Shown here one piece after another: positions 1 through 9,723 of a DNA stretch of 58,436 bases. The stretch is from Pseudarthrobacter raffinosi. GTDB lineage: Bacteria; Actinomycetota; Actinomycetes; Actinomycetales; Micrococcaceae. The DNA is taken from the NCBI RefSeq assembly GCF_023913735.1, contig NZ_JAMXBH010000026.1, forward strand, positions 656 through 59,091, in the 5' to 3' direction. Made by a program: the position numbers and the translations under genes. Under the pieces are notes generated by a model, which was given only the letters and a program-made list of their open reading frames with translations, was not told the origin of the DNA and searched no databases. Position 1 is the stretch's first letter. The number at the start of each line of letters is the position of its first letter.

Positions 1-623
1 TTTACGAGATGCCTCTCTTTTCGGTGGTCAATGGGTTCTAGACAAGCTCCATTTTCCTTGAAAAGGGCATTCTCGGTTTAAACCGCCGTCGGCGCCCCGA
101 GCAACATCGGTGGATCAAGGCTAAGCACCAGCTTTGCCCCGCTGCCCGCTTTCGTTGCGCTGGCTGGGGACTAACGCGCTGGTTGGGGATTAATGTGTCA
201 GGCAGCGTACTGGTCACCCGAGTCATTCTTCACGAACCTCCTCGCAGGGTTCACCCGGTCTCCCCAAACGATACTGTCCTATGCAGAAAGGCCGCAGTGT
301 CCTGGTCTACCGAGTAGTGGCCACGCAGGGCGGGTGACCGGAGCTGATTTTCTGCGTCCGGGATACCTCTCATCCTCCACTCGCCACCAGCATTCTTGAC
401 AATAAGTGGGGGGCGCCTCGACACGTGGTCGGGATATTGTAGCCAACCACCTCGAGGAACAGGCCGGCTGCAACCCCCGGGGCTGATTTTAGGAAGACGG
501 TCGTGCTTCAGAACCAGCCACAGCGGATTGCCTTCCTCGACCCTCCCTTTAGCCTGAGCATTCTTCACTCAACCATAGTCAGAGAAGAGGCATAATCGTC
601 GAGATGACATTCAGGAAGGCCAA
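1..623. other. Gene-poor left end of the window
   Basis: I see no convincing gene here. The open frames on both strands are under 110 codons, overlap one another and have no ribosome binding site or recognisable motif. The stretch may contain decayed coding DNA or the end of a gene outside the window. Confidence 0.5.
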
Positions 624-654
624 CCTGAGCCCCTGACGTGATCAGGGGCTCAGG
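624..654. terminator. Rho-independent-type hairpin after the MFS gene
   Basis: A perfect 13-bp inverted repeat, CCTGAGCCCCTGA and its complement, is separated by a 5-base loop. It lies 45 bases beyond the stop codon of the minus-strand MFS gene. There is no strong T-tract, as is common for high-GC actinobacterial terminators. Confidence 0.7.
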
Positions 655-699
655 TGGTAGGTGACGTTGACTGTTTCAGAGCGTCACTTTCATGGTGGG

Positions 700-2055
700 C
701 TACACCTTTTGGGGATCAGCCTGCTCCTCAGCGCGTGAAGCCGAAGCGGTGCGCCGGTAGTTGTCATCCATTCGCAGGGCGATGACTCCTGCCATGAGAA
801 GCAGTCCAGCCATCAGGAAGTAGACCACATCTTGATTGCCAGTGAGGTCCGTGACAAAGCCTGTCAGATACGGACCGACGAACCCGCCGATGCCGCCGAG
901 GCTGTTGATCAACGCCGTTGCGGCGGCGGCTGCCACACCGGCGACGACCTTTGGAACGATAGCGAAGATGGTCGGGGCGATCGAGGAGAGCCCAAAGGCC
1001 GTGACCGACAACATAGCAATCAGGGCATAAGGGTTGTCCACGAAGGCAGCGCCGATGGCACCAAGGGCACCGATGGATGCGCCAATCAGCGTGACCTTGC
1101 CGGGCCGGCCGGTCCGGTCTGCTACCCGGGAGAGGACCAGTGCGCCGACGATCGCGCAGATCCAAGGGATCGCGGTCAGCCCTGACTGGGCGGCTGCGGA
1201 GAACACGATGCCGTATTGGGCCTTGAAGCCAGCCACAATCGAGGGCAGGAAGAATGTCAGGCTGTAGGCGCTGAAGGGGAGTGCGAACATGGCCAGGGAG
1301 AGCAGGAGGACCTTGGGGTTTTTCAGTGCTGCCCCGACGCTGTGGCTGGTGTCCGTGGGGACGTCTTCTTCCCGGGCGATGGCAGCCAGCAAAGCCGTGC
1401 GCTCTTGGGTGCTGAGCCAAGTGGCCTTGGCCGGTGAGTCGAGCAGGATGAACCACGCGGCGATGCCGGCGGCAATCGCCGCGATGCCGGTGATCAGAAT
1501 CATGGTCCGCCATCCGGCCAGCCCGGGAATGAGTTGGGTTGATCCACTCACGAGCCAGGACATGACCGGGCCGGCCACCGCGTTGGTGGCAAAGGGCACG
1601 AGGAGGAAGAGTGAAAATGCCCAAACCCGGCGGCTCTTGGGGATCCAGTACATGAGGTAGACCAGCACGCCCGGGGCGAAGCCGGCCTCGGCAACACCAA
1701 GCAGGAAGCGGGCACCGATCAACCATCCGGAGGACGGAACGAAGGCCATGAGTGCCTGAATGATGCCCCAGGTGACTATGATCCGGGTGAGCCAGATACG
1801 TGCGCCGAACTTTTGCATCGCGACGTTGCTCGGCACCTCAAACAGAATGTAGCCGGCAAAGAAGATGCCAGAGGCCAGTCCGAAGAGGGTGGCCGACATC
1901 TCGAGATCTTTCATCATGCCGTGGGGGGCGGCGAAACTGATGGCGATCCGGTCGACGAAGGAAATGAAGTACAGCAGTCCGATGAAGGGCATGATGCGCC
2001 ACAGGACTTTATTTACGACTGCGCGATCTGCGCTGGGCCTATCGATAGAGCTCAT
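700..2055 (-). CDS. MFS transporter, anion:cation symporter (ACS) type
   Basis: A 451-residue inner-membrane transporter with about 12 hydrophobic segments in two halves joined by a hydrophilic loop near the middle. The N-terminal stretch (RIMPFIGLLYFISFVDR, then LFGLASGIFFAGY and EVPSN) is the signature of the ACS family, whose members carry organic anions such as tartrate, phthalate, glucarate or 4-hydroxyphenylacetate. I chose the ATG at 2055 because AAGGAG precedes it by about seven bases; a frame open to 2100 lacks such a site. The next gene on the same strand is an acyl-CoA synthetase, so the imported acid may be activated to a CoA thioester. The substrate cannot be read from sequence. 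Confidence 0.85.
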   Translation of the reverse strand: MSSIDRPSADRAVVNKVLWRIMPFIGLLYFISFVDRIAISFAAPHGMMKDLEMSATLFGLASGIFFAGYILFEVPSNVAMQKFGARIWLTRIIVTWGIIQALMAFVPSSGWLIGARFLLGVAEAGFAPGVLVYLMYWIPKSRRVWAFSLFLLVPFATNAVAGPVMSWLVSGSTQLIPGLAGWRTMILITGIAAIAAGIAAWFILLDSPAKATWLSTQERTALLAAIAREEDVPTDTSHSVGAALKNPKVLLLSLAMFALPFSAYSLTFFLPSIVAGFKAQYGIVFSAAAQSGLTAIPWICAIVGALVLSRVADRTGRPGKVTLIGASIGALGAIGAAFVDNPYALIAMLSVTAFGLSSIAPTIFAIVPKVVAGVAAAAATALINSLGGIGGFVGPYLTGFVTDLTGNQDVVYFLMAGLLLMAGVIALRMDDNYRRTASASRAEEQADPQKV

Positions 2056-2442
2056 GAATTTTTCTCCTTTGAAAAAGTTGATTTGAGCTGGGTAGTGCAA
2101 TATTCGGGGTCAGTTGAAGGGAAAGCGCTCGGTCCCGGACGTTTTGAGCTGCCGTAAGAACGATCGAGTGGATTGGAGGTTCGCGTCTGGGCCGGTTCGT
2201 TATGTCGAGGCCGTGCTGTCCGGAGGGAAGATCTTGCCGTTGTGCCGCCAGCTACGCCGGCTACCCGACGACTGGGGCTTCGAGGTCTACCGGCCAGCCA
2301 CGACTACTATCAGGACAAAGTTCTACCCGCCACGCATGGTGGCGGCACCGTTGAGGACACCCGTTACACCGCCTGCAGGCTCCATCTCAGCAGCCCACCG
2401 CCTAGGTCTAAACACCCGGACCTAATGCCGACGGCCACTGGT
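2056..2442. other. Intergenic region between CoA ligase and MFS gene
   Basis: 387 bases separate two minus-strand genes. No credible ORF is present. The size suggests the MFS gene has its own promoter, but I could not pick clear -35 and -10 boxes. Confidence 0.4.
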
Positions 2443-3969
2443 TCATCGCCCGATACCCACCGACTCGAGTTCCGCCCGTAGCACGTGCTTCAGGATCTTT
2501 CCGGACGGATTCCGCGGGATGTTATGAACGATGAGCTGCCTCGGGGCCTTGTAGTCGGCGATCTGCGTCATGCTCCACACGCGCAGCTCCTCAAGAGTGG
2601 GGTTCGTTCCTTCCCTGGGTACGATGACCGCGAGGACACTCTCGCCGAACTCAGGATGGGGGACCCCCAAAACAGCTGCATCCATAATGTCAGGGTGGGC
2701 CATAAGTGCGTTCTCGACCTCGACCGAATAGATGTTTCGGCCGCCCGAAATTATCATGTCCTTGAGCCGGTCAACCAGAGTGATGTATCCCTGCTCGTCG
2801 ATCCTGGCGATGTCCCCCGTGTGGAGCCAGCCGTCGTGAAGCACGGCCTCCGTCGCGTCCGGCTTGTTCCAGTATCGCTTCATGATCGTCTCTCCGCGCA
2901 GGACGATTTCCCCGACTTCGCCCGCGGGAACGTCGTCGCCATATGCATCGATTACCCGAAACTCCGTGTTGGGCAACGCGAACCGACCACTCGCGTCAGG
3001 CCTCGCGCGTACGTCAGCAGGTCCGGAGTAGATGCCACCTGGGCCCCCTTCGGTCTGACCACACAACTGATACAAGTTAACGGACGGGAGGCTCTCAATC
3101 AGTTGGCCAACTACCGAGGCTGGCATTGGAGCCGCGCCGAACATGCCGACGCGCCATTGCGTGAGGTCCAAACTGGCCAGGTTCTCCACGCGAAGTAGTG
3201 CCTGGTACATGGTAGGCACACCAAAAAAAACACTAATCTTCTGGTCGGACATCGCCTGGGCAACAACGGCCGGATCGAAAGCAGGAAGGATGGTGTGGGT
3301 GGAGGCCGTCATCGTTCCGGGGAACAGCATCAAGCACAGCTCCGCAGCATGATAGAGCGGCGCTACATGGAGCATGTTTTCCTCCTCGCGCATTCCCCAC
3401 ACTGCCGACATGTTGATGCCGACCCAGATTGAACGATGATGGTCGAAGAGTGCACCTTTGGGACGGCCGGTAGTGCCAGAGGTGTAGATGAGCATCGCAT
3501 CGTCTGATTCGGCTGGCCAGTCCGCAAGCGGAGCGAGCGTGCTGGTCTCGGCGGCCGCCGTCAGATCTTCCAGGCCTGCCGCGGGCCCAAGTGTCATCAC
3601 GATCGTCGAGGTGCTCGCAGCTCCAGCCTCAGCCAGGTCAGCAAGCGCCGGTGCCGCAATCACCAATGACGCACCTGAATCTTCGATCAAGTAGGTCATT
3701 TCCGGCGGCGCGCTACGTGGATTCGCCGGCACAAGAATCGCACCCGTTCGGAGAATCGCGTAGGCGGCCACGACAAAGGAGTCCGAGTTTCCCGACACCA
3801 GCAGAACTCGATCGCCCTTAGTGACTCCCTTTTCGGCAATGACAGCAGCCATCCGCTCGACCCGGGCCGCGAGCTGATGGTAGGTCTGGACACGCCCTTC
3901 GAAAATCAGGGCAGGCCGAGATGGGTTGCGAGCTGCGGTAGCTCGCAGTATGTCCGATAGTGATGGCAT
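2443..3969 (-). CDS. Acyl-CoA synthetase (AMP-binding, ANL superfamily)
   Basis: A 508-residue enzyme that would activate a carboxylic acid with ATP and load it onto CoA. The AMP-binding P-loop, IYTSGTTGRPKG, lies at about residues 161-172. Further on are the GWLHTGDIA motif, the hinge region DRLKDMIISGGRNIYSVEVE and the C-terminal NPSGKILK, whose lysine is catalytic in the family. Length and order fit fatty- or aromatic-acid CoA ligases of the FadD/FadK kind. An AAGGCGG site precedes the ATG. Neighbours are a secreted lipase (divergent) and an organic-acid MFS carrier, so a short- or medium-chain acid released by the lipase is a reasonable but unproven substrate. Confidence 0.88.
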   Translation of the reverse strand: MPSLSDILRATAARNPSRPALIFEGRVQTYHQLAARVERMAAVIAEKGVTKGDRVLLVSGNSDSFVVAAYAILRTGAILVPANPRSAPPEMTYLIEDSGASLVIAAPALADLAEAGAASTSTIVMTLGPAAGLEDLTAAAETSTLAPLADWPAESDDAMLIYTSGTTGRPKGALFDHHRSIWVGINMSAVWGMREEENMLHVAPLYHAAELCLMLFPGTMTASTHTILPAFDPAVVAQAMSDQKISVFFGVPTMYQALLRVENLASLDLTQWRVGMFGAAPMPASVVGQLIESLPSVNLYQLCGQTEGGPGGIYSGPADVRARPDASGRFALPNTEFRVIDAYGDDVPAGEVGEIVLRGETIMKRYWNKPDATEAVLHDGWLHTGDIARIDEQGYITLVDRLKDMIISGGRNIYSVEVENALMAHPDIMDAAVLGVPHPEFGESVLAVIVPREGTNPTLEELRVWSMTQIADYKAPRQLIVHNIPRNPSGKILKHVLRAELESVGIGR

Positions 3970-4538
3970 CGTTGCCGCCTTTTATAAGTAATCGTGCGAA
4001 GTGACTGAGCGTTAGGGAGAATGTAGCAGGCCAGCCCCCTGCTTGTCGATGCCCATTTACGGCCGTCGCATACTCCACCCAACAACCGATGAAGCGACAG
4101 CACGGACAATCTCCTTGAATACCGCGCCGCATTCCTCATCGCCGCTGTCCTGTTCAGGCTCGCTGATGCAACGCCGACAAACCGTCACAACCAAGCAGCG
4201 GTGCACGGGGGCGGGACAAGGACCTGAACCACCTGTCGTGACAAGTTCTCCGGGTGATGGTCAGGTCCGTGCAGGTAACCCTGCGCAGCACCTAAGGACG
4301 GACCCGTGTCGCGAGGGCTTCCCAAACTAGGCGGCCGTCCTATTTCGCTGTTTTAGTCTCGGCGGCCATAGACAGCTCAAGTGAACGGTCGTAAGGTTGG
4401 GACTGCGCTCAATAAGTTATCACTTCAGAGACATGCGGCCCGATAATGGCATGTTTCAGGCGCCAACATAGCCCCGTACGCGCTTTGCGCGCGTCTCCAG
4501 AGGGACGTGATCAGGTCAAACCATCGAGGAGAAATGTA
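3970..4538. other. Divergent promoter region (CoA ligase / lipase)
   Basis: 569 bases lie between the divergent CoA ligase and lipase genes. An open frame at 4043-4330 has no ribosome site and no recognisable motif, so I read the stretch as regulatory or non-coding. No regulator gene is adjacent. Confidence 0.4.
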
Positions 4539-5765
4539 ATGAGAAATTTCCAAAAGCGCAGCAGGACGGTCACCGCTGCTCTGCTCGCCTCCCTCTTAAC
4601 TGTCCTATCCGCAGGCGGAGTCGCGCACGCAGATATTGTTCTGGACCCGGCGGTGAACACGGTCCCTCACCCGCTTTCGGACGCCTTCTATGCTCAGCCG
4701 AAGTCCTTCGGCGGCAAGGCAGCGGGCGAGATTCTCAATAGTCGGCAGGTGACAGTGACTCAGCTCGGCGTCCCGGTGCCGTTCGAGGCCCACCAGGTGC
4801 AGTACGTCAGTACGGACACTGTTGGGAAAGCCCAGGCCAACGTCGCTACCATCCTTAAGCCGCTGAATACGACTGGGGCCCCAAAATTGGTGTCCTACCA
4901 GACCCCAATAAATAGTCTTTCCTACAGCTGCGACCCGTCCTATAGGTTGCGGAATGGCTCCGAGGACGAGTTGAGGAACATCGAAACTCTGCTCGCTCAA
5001 GGTTGGACCGTTGTTGTGCCTGACTTCCTTGGACCCGACCACCAGTGGGCCGCCGGTTATGTGGAGGCCAAAGGTACGTTGGATGGGATCCGCGCGGCAA
5101 TAGCCTTCGCCCCGGCAGGGTTGAGTGGCACCGCAACCCCGGTCGGACTGACCGGATACTCGGGCGGCGCCCGAGGTACCGCATATGCAAACGAACTAGC
5201 TGGTGCCTATGCGCCAGAGCTGAACATCGTTGGCGCGGCGCCAGGTGGTCTCGCCGTTAACGTTAAAGATGTCTTTCGAGGGGCCAACGGCGGCGCGTTC
5301 GCGGGTGTCTATTTCGCAGGTCTCCTCGGCCTGGACCGCGCGTACCCGGAGATGCGCATCGACTCACTGCTAAGTGCCGAGGGGAAGAAAATGAAAGAGG
5401 ATATCGGCAGCATGTGCATCGAAGAGTTCATCGCTACCTATGCGACACAAAGTATAGAGAGCTATACCGTAGACGGTATCGACCCTCTAAACCTGGCGAA
5501 GGTTCAGTCTGTGATGAACGAGATTGAGGGCGGGCAATACGGTAGGCCGAACGCGCCTGTCCACTTCTATATGGCCAGTCACGACGAGCTCGTGGTTCCA
5601 GCTAACGCGGACAAGCTCGTGCAGCATTACTGTGAAGAGGGCGTGAAGGTGCAGTACATAAAGTACCCAGGTGAACACGTCACAGCTCAAGTCACGGGGT
5701 TCCCCGGAGCCGTTGCTTGGCTCGCCGACCGATTCGCCGGGAAGCCGGCCCCAAGCAGTTGTTAA
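4539..5765 (+). CDS. Secreted lipase (secretory lipase / LIP family, alpha/beta hydrolase)
   Basis: A 408-residue exported hydrolase. The N-terminus (MRNFQKRSRTVTAALLAS, then LLTVLSAGGVAHA) is a Sec signal peptide with a likely cleavage after AHA at about residue 29. The family resembles Candida-type secretory lipases: a nucleophile elbow GYSGG near residue 208 (GxSxG), a late Asp in ASHDELVVPANAD and a final His in YPGEHV complete a plausible Ser-Asp-His triad. I chose the ATG at 4539 because GAGGAG sits eight bases upstream; the frame is open from 4446 but nothing supports an earlier start. It is divergent from the CoA ligase, suggesting ester hydrolysis outside and acid activation inside the cell. 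Confidence 0.85.
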   Translation: MRNFQKRSRTVTAALLASLLTVLSAGGVAHADIVLDPAVNTVPHPLSDAFYAQPKSFGGKAAGEILNSRQVTVTQLGVPVPFEAHQVQYVSTDTVGKAQANVATILKPLNTTGAPKLVSYQTPINSLSYSCDPSYRLRNGSEDELRNIETLLAQGWTVVVPDFLGPDHQWAAGYVEAKGTLDGIRAAIAFAPAGLSGTATPVGLTGYSGGARGTAYANELAGAYAPELNIVGAAPGGLAVNVKDVFRGANGGAFAGVYFAGLLGLDRAYPEMRIDSLLSAEGKKMKEDIGSMCIEEFIATYATQSIESYTVDGIDPLNLAKVQSVMNEIEGGQYGRPNAPVHFYMASHDELVVPANADKLVQHYCEEGVKVQYIKYPGEHVTAQVTGFPGAVAWLADRFAGKPAPSSC

Positions 5766-5790
5766 CGGCTGGTCGCCACAAAGGGCGTGT

Positions 5791-5877
5791 CTCCTAAGAG
5801 GGCAACACACGACTCGACCGAGCACCATCGAGAAGGCTAGGGGCTCTTAGGAGGAAGTGTTCAGCACCGGCATTTGA
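5791..5877 (+). promoter_or_regulatory. Inverted repeat that can mask a strong SD, with a six-codon mini-ORF before pntA
   Basis: CTCCTAAGAG at 5791-5800 is the exact complement of CTCTTAGGAG at 5844-5853. The right arm contains part of a near-perfect Shine-Dalgarno, TTAGGAGGA. The first start after that site is a GTG at 5857 that opens MFSTGI and a stop. This could be a leader peptide, an mRNA switch or just a decayed start. What is seen is the repeat and the mini-ORF; regulation is inference. Confidence 0.35.
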
Positions 5878-5910
5878 CCACCAGACACGTTAGGCATGAG
5901 AGAGAGCAAA

Positions 5911-7470
5911 GTGACATCTATAGGGATCGTGGCGGAGTTAGGCCAGGAGAGCCGCGTGGCGGCCACGCCTGTAACCGTAAAACAACTGCTGGGGTTGGGC
6001 TACGAGGTTGTGGTCGAGAAGGGTGCGGGGGAGTCCGCGTCGTTCCGGGATGAGGCGTATGCCGAAGCGGGTGCTGCGATTGTGGGTGCTGATGAGGCTT
6101 GGGGCAGTGACGTGGTGTTGCGGGTAAATCCGCCCACTGAGGACGAGATAGGCCGCCTAGCTGTAGGGGCAACGCTGATCGGGTCGCTTAGCCCAGGCCT
6201 GCGCCCGGAGCTGGTGGAGGCTTTGGCGGCCCGTCCTATCACAGCGCTGGCATTGGATGCTGTGCCGAGAATTTCGCGGGCGCAGTCGATGGACGTGCTT
6301 AGTTCGATGGCGAACATTGCCGGGTACCGGGCGGTGATTGAAGCTGCGCATGAATTCGGCAGATTTTTCACGGGCCAGGTCACGGCGGCGGGCAAGGTTG
6401 CGCCGGCGAAGGTTCTGGTTGCTGGGGCAGGGGTCGCCGGGTTGGCGGCGATCGGTGCGGCGAGCAGCCTCGGTGCTATCGTCCGGGCTACCGACCCGCG
6501 GCCGGAGGTCGCCGACCAGGTGAAGTCCATCGGCGGGACCTACCTCAAGGTTGAGGTTGAGGAGGAGATGAACTCCTCCGATGGGTACGCGAAAGCCACG
6601 TCTGAGGCGTACAACGCCCGGGCCGCTGAAATCTATTCGGAGCAGGCTCGGGATGTGGACATCATCATCACCACGGCCCTGATTCCTGGGCGTCCGGCGC
6701 CGAAGCTGCTCACGGCCGAGGACGTGGCGGGGATGAAGCCGGGCAGCGTGATTGTGGACATGGCCGCCGGGCAGGGCGGGAATGTGGACGGCTCCGTCGC
6801 TGGGGAACGGATCATGACGGACAACGGGGTGGTGATCCTGGGCTACACGGATCTTCCGGCCCGGCTGCCGGCCCAGGCGTCCCAGCTGTACGGGACGAAC
6901 ATGCTGAACCTGCTCAAACTCCTGACCAAGGACAAAGACGGGGTGCTTCGGATCGACTTTGATGACGTGGTGCAGCGTTCGGTGACGGTGGTGCGCGATG
7001 GCGAGAAGACGTGGCCGCCACCCCCGGTCCAGGTCTCCGCTGCACCCGCGGCCAAGATGGACGCAGCCCCGGCCGCTGAAAGCACTGCCCCTAAGAAGAA
7101 GCAAGGCCTCAGCGCCGCGGGTAAGGCCGGGCTGTTCGCCGCGGGCATTGCTGCGTTGTTCCTGGTGAACGCTGTTGCCCCGGCGCCGTTGCCCCAGCAT
7201 TTCACGGTGCTGATGCTCTCGATCGTGGTCGGCTTCTACGTGATCGGGAAGGTCCACCATGCCCTGCATACGCCGCTGATGTCCGTCACGAACGCGATCT
7301 CGGGGATCATCGTGGTCGGGGCGCTGCTGCAGGTCACCTCCGAGAACCCGGTGATGCAGGTTCTCGCCGCCGTCGCGGTGCTCCTGGCCAGCATTAACAT
7401 CTTCGGTGGTTTCGCTGTGACCAGGCGGATGCTCGCGATGTTCTCCCGTGGAGACGGGGCCCGTAGATGA
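5911..7470 (+). CDS. pntA: Proton-translocating NAD(P)+ transhydrogenase subunit alpha (alpha1 and alpha2 fused)
   Basis: This membrane enzyme couples hydride transfer between NAD(H) and NADP(H) to proton movement. The N-terminal AlaDH/PNT domain begins GIVAELGQESRVAATP. The Rossmann region VLVAGAGVAGLAAIGAA at about residues 170-186 and the RATDPRPEVADQVKSIGG segment form the NAD(H)-binding dI domain. An Ala/Pro/Lys linker leads to four hydrophobic helices in the last 110 residues, the part that is a separate PntA2 in many actinobacteria, so this is the fused form. GTG at 5911 has a GAGAGAG site six bases upstream; an in-frame ATG at 5896 has none but cannot be excluded. It overlaps or abuts pntB. 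Confidence 0.92.
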   Translation: MTSIGIVAELGQESRVAATPVTVKQLLGLGYEVVVEKGAGESASFRDEAYAEAGAAIVGADEAWGSDVVLRVNPPTEDEIGRLAVGATLIGSLSPGLRPELVEALAARPITALALDAVPRISRAQSMDVLSSMANIAGYRAVIEAAHEFGRFFTGQVTAAGKVAPAKVLVAGAGVAGLAAIGAASSLGAIVRATDPRPEVADQVKSIGGTYLKVEVEEEMNSSDGYAKATSEAYNARAAEIYSEQARDVDIIITTALIPGRPAPKLLTAEDVAGMKPGSVIVDMAAGQGGNVDGSVAGERIMTDNGVVILGYTDLPARLPAQASQLYGTNMLNLLKLLTKDKDGVLRIDFDDVVQRSVTVVRDGEKTWPPPPVQVSAAPAAKMDAAPAAESTAPKKKQGLSAAGKAGLFAAGIAALFLVNAVAPAPLPQHFTVLMLSIVVGFYVIGKVHHALHTPLMSVTNAISGIIVVGALLQVTSENPVMQVLAAVAVLLASINIFGGFAVTRRMLAMFSRGDGARR

Positions 7471-7517
7471 GCGCCGTAACCGAAGCAGCAGCCCGAATCG
7501 TCTCGAGGAGCCTTACC

Positions 7518-8987
7518 GTGTCTGACACCGTCTCCGGTCCGTTGACCGCCGACTCCATCGCCGGGGCGGCCTACATCGTCGCGGCCCTGCTGTTCATCCT
7601 CAGCCTCGCCGGGCTGAGCAAGCATGAGAAAGCCCGGGCAGGGGTGATCTACGGCATCACCGGAATGGTCATCGCCCTCGCAGCGACGATCTGGCTGACC
7701 CTGCAGGACGCCTGGGGCACCGGCCATGGTCTGACCGGCCTGGTCCTGCTCCTGGCCGCGGTGCTGGTCGGCGGCGCCATCGGGCTCTGGCGCGCCCGGG
7801 TCGTGGAAATGACCGGCATGCCTGAACTGATCGCGCTGCTGCACAGCTTCGTGGGCCTCGCCGCGGTGCTGGTGGGCTGGAACGGCCACCTTGAAGCCCC
7901 GGACCTGTCCGCAGACCTGAGGGCGATTCATCATGCTGAGGTGTTCATCGGGGTGTTCATCGGCGCCGTCACGTTCACGGGCTCGATCGTAGCGTTCCTG
8001 AAACTCTCGGCGAGGATGAAGTCCTCACCGCTGATGCTTCCGGGCAAGAACGCGATCAACCTCGGCGCCCTCGCCGCGTTCATCGCCCTGACCGTCTGGT
8101 ACGTCAACGACTCCCAGCTCTCGCTCCTCATCGTGGTCACCCTCCTCGCCCTCGGGCTGGGCTGGCACCTGGTGGCCTCCATCGGCGGCGGCGACATGCC
8201 CGTGGTCGTGTCCATGCTCAACAGCTACTCCGGCTGGGCCGCAGCCGCCGCGGGCTTCCTGCTGAACAACGACCTGCTCATCATCACCGGTGCCCTGGTC
8301 GGCTCCTCCGGCGCCTACCTGTCCTACATCATGTGCAAGGCCATGAACCGGTCCTTCATCTCCGTGATCGCCGGCGGCTTCGGCATCGCCGCGCCCGCCG
8401 CAGCCGACGCAGAGGACGGCGAGCACCGCGAAATCACGGCCCAGGCCACCGCCGAGATGCTGACCAACGCCTCCAGCGTCGTCATCACCCCCGGCTACGG
8501 CATGGCAGTGGCCCAGGCCCAGTACCCCGTCGCCGAACTCGCCCACCAGCTCCGCGAACGCGGCGTGAACGTCCGGTTCGGTATCCACCCGGTCGCCGGA
8601 CGCCTGCCCGGGCACATGAACGTGCTCCTCGCCGAAGCAAAAGTCCCCTACGACATCGTCCTGGAAATGGACGAAATCAACGAAGACCTGGGCGACACCT
8701 CCGTAGTCCTCGTGATCGGCGCGAACGACACGGTGAACCCCTCAGCGGCCGAAGACCCGGGCAGCCCTATTGCAGGCATGCCCGTGCTGAGGGTCTGGGA
8801 AGCCGAGAACGTCGTAGTGTTCAAACGCTCCATGGCCACCGGGTACGCAGGTGTACAAAACCCTCTATTCTTCCGCGATAACTCGCAAATGCTATTCGGC
8901 GACGCCAAACAACGCGTCGAAGACATCCTCCGAGTTCTAGCAGAATTCCCCGCGCCCGCCAGCCCACAACAGCTAAATTTCCGCTGA
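7518..8987 (+). CDS. pntB: NAD(P)+ transhydrogenase subunit beta
   Basis: The partner of pntA, carrying the membrane domain and the NADP(H)-binding dIII domain. The first ~270 residues have eight or nine hydrophobic segments (AYIVAALLFILSLAGLS is the typical start). The dIII domain contains ITPGYGMAVAQAQYPVAEL and IHPVAGRLPGHMNVLLAEA, both highly conserved in PntB, and ends NPLFFRDNSQMLFGDAK. The frame is open from 7467, where an ATG overlaps the pntA stop (ATGA). GTG at 7518 has CGAGGAG at a good distance and starts where family members usually start, so I prefer it. The pair supplies NADPH and may support the oxidative catabolism encoded around it. Confidence 0.92.
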   Translation: MSDTVSGPLTADSIAGAAYIVAALLFILSLAGLSKHEKARAGVIYGITGMVIALAATIWLTLQDAWGTGHGLTGLVLLLAAVLVGGAIGLWRARVVEMTGMPELIALLHSFVGLAAVLVGWNGHLEAPDLSADLRAIHHAEVFIGVFIGAVTFTGSIVAFLKLSARMKSSPLMLPGKNAINLGALAAFIALTVWYVNDSQLSLLIVVTLLALGLGWHLVASIGGGDMPVVVSMLNSYSGWAAAAAGFLLNNDLLIITGALVGSSGAYLSYIMCKAMNRSFISVIAGGFGIAAPAAADAEDGEHREITAQATAEMLTNASSVVITPGYGMAVAQAQYPVAELAHQLRERGVNVRFGIHPVAGRLPGHMNVLLAEAKVPYDIVLEMDEINEDLGDTSVVLVIGANDTVNPSAAEDPGSPIAGMPVLRVWEAENVVVFKRSMATGYAGVQNPLFFRDNSQMLFGDAKQRVEDILRVLAEFPAPASPQQLNFR

Positions 8988-9344
8988 CCAACCTCTTCTG
9001 GAACTCGCCCCGTCTGATTGAAGGCCATGTTTAAACGCAGAGTGACTCCTCATAATCCGTCACCGGATTCGTCACGCCCCTCTGTCCGTAAACAGGCACA
9101 GCGAGCAGACGACGAACAAGGACTTTCCCGCCCGGCTCGCACTATCGACGAAATCACTGGTTCACCTTGGGTTGGACTGCACTATAGACACGAGTTCCTA
9201 CTGCATTACAAGCACGAGCTACTGGAGTAGCATGCCAGCTGCTCATGGAGGCTGCCACGGAACTCCAAGCAGAGTTACTGTTGCAGCGACTGCCCAAAAT
9301 GGCGTGAAGAGTGCCAGCTCTTACCGAGAGGACTAGGAAAAACC
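8988..9344. other. Intergenic region after pntB
   Basis: No gene is well supported. A frame at 9018-9230 begins with TTG and lacks a ribosome site. A 20-codon frame (9246-9308, MEAATELQAE...) is leucine-rich and could be a tiny peptide, but nothing proves translation. Confidence 0.35.
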
Positions 9345-9548
9345 ATGCTGCCAGCCAGCTCCAATATCACGGTTAGAGTCGGGGATCCTGTTTCCAGAGA
9401 CCGACAACTAGAGGAGGCCACTTCACTACTTCGCGAGATGGCTACGGATTGTGGCATTCTCGTAACCAGGATCAAGTACACAACATTCAGCATTGCGCTC
9501 AGCACCGATGTCGCGTACGGCCTCACCCGGGAAGTCGATTTGCTGTGA
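9345..9548 (+). CDS. Small protein of unknown function, family A (copy 1)
   Basis: A 67-residue protein I cannot assign to a named family. Its C-terminal half, GILVTRIKYTTFSIALS then VAYGLTRE, matches two other small proteins in this window (42242-42451 and 57239-57538). The shared pattern is: short beta-like start, an amphipathic helix (LEEATSLLREMA), then GI(L/I)VT, five or six variable residues, and YT-like plus V-x-YG-(I/L)-T-x-E. A site resembling AGGA (CTAGGAAAAACC) precedes the ATG, which supports translation. No signal peptide or membrane segment. It stands alone between pntB and a hypothetical gene. Function unknown. Confidence 0.7.
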   Translation: MLPASSNITVRVGDPVSRDRQLEEATSLLREMATDCGILVTRIKYTTFSIALSTDVAYGLTREVDLL

Positions 9549-9723
9549 GGAGAACGGGCATCCGTTTACTAAGGATCTGATGAAAACGTCGGCGGTGGGG
9601 ACCGAATTCAGGTGCTCCAAGGCTTTTTTATTGGCGGGCGAACACTAGTTCCATAATCGCAGGGTCTTCACTAAATGCGATGGGGCTTCGGCGCTACTAT
9701 GTCGACTGGATGATTTGGAGAGC

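Noticed and set aside
764..1726. Long open frame inside the MFS gene on the same strand
   Set aside because: It is an out-of-frame shadow rich in Arg, Pro and Gly; the membrane protein in the other frame is clearly the real gene.
4043..4330. 95-codon frame between the divergent CoA ligase and lipase genes
   Set aside because: No ribosome site or recognisable features; better read as promoter DNA.
6157..7269. 370-codon open frame antisense to pntA
   Set aside because: It has no ribosome site and high His/Arg/Gln content typical of antisense frames in high-GC genes.
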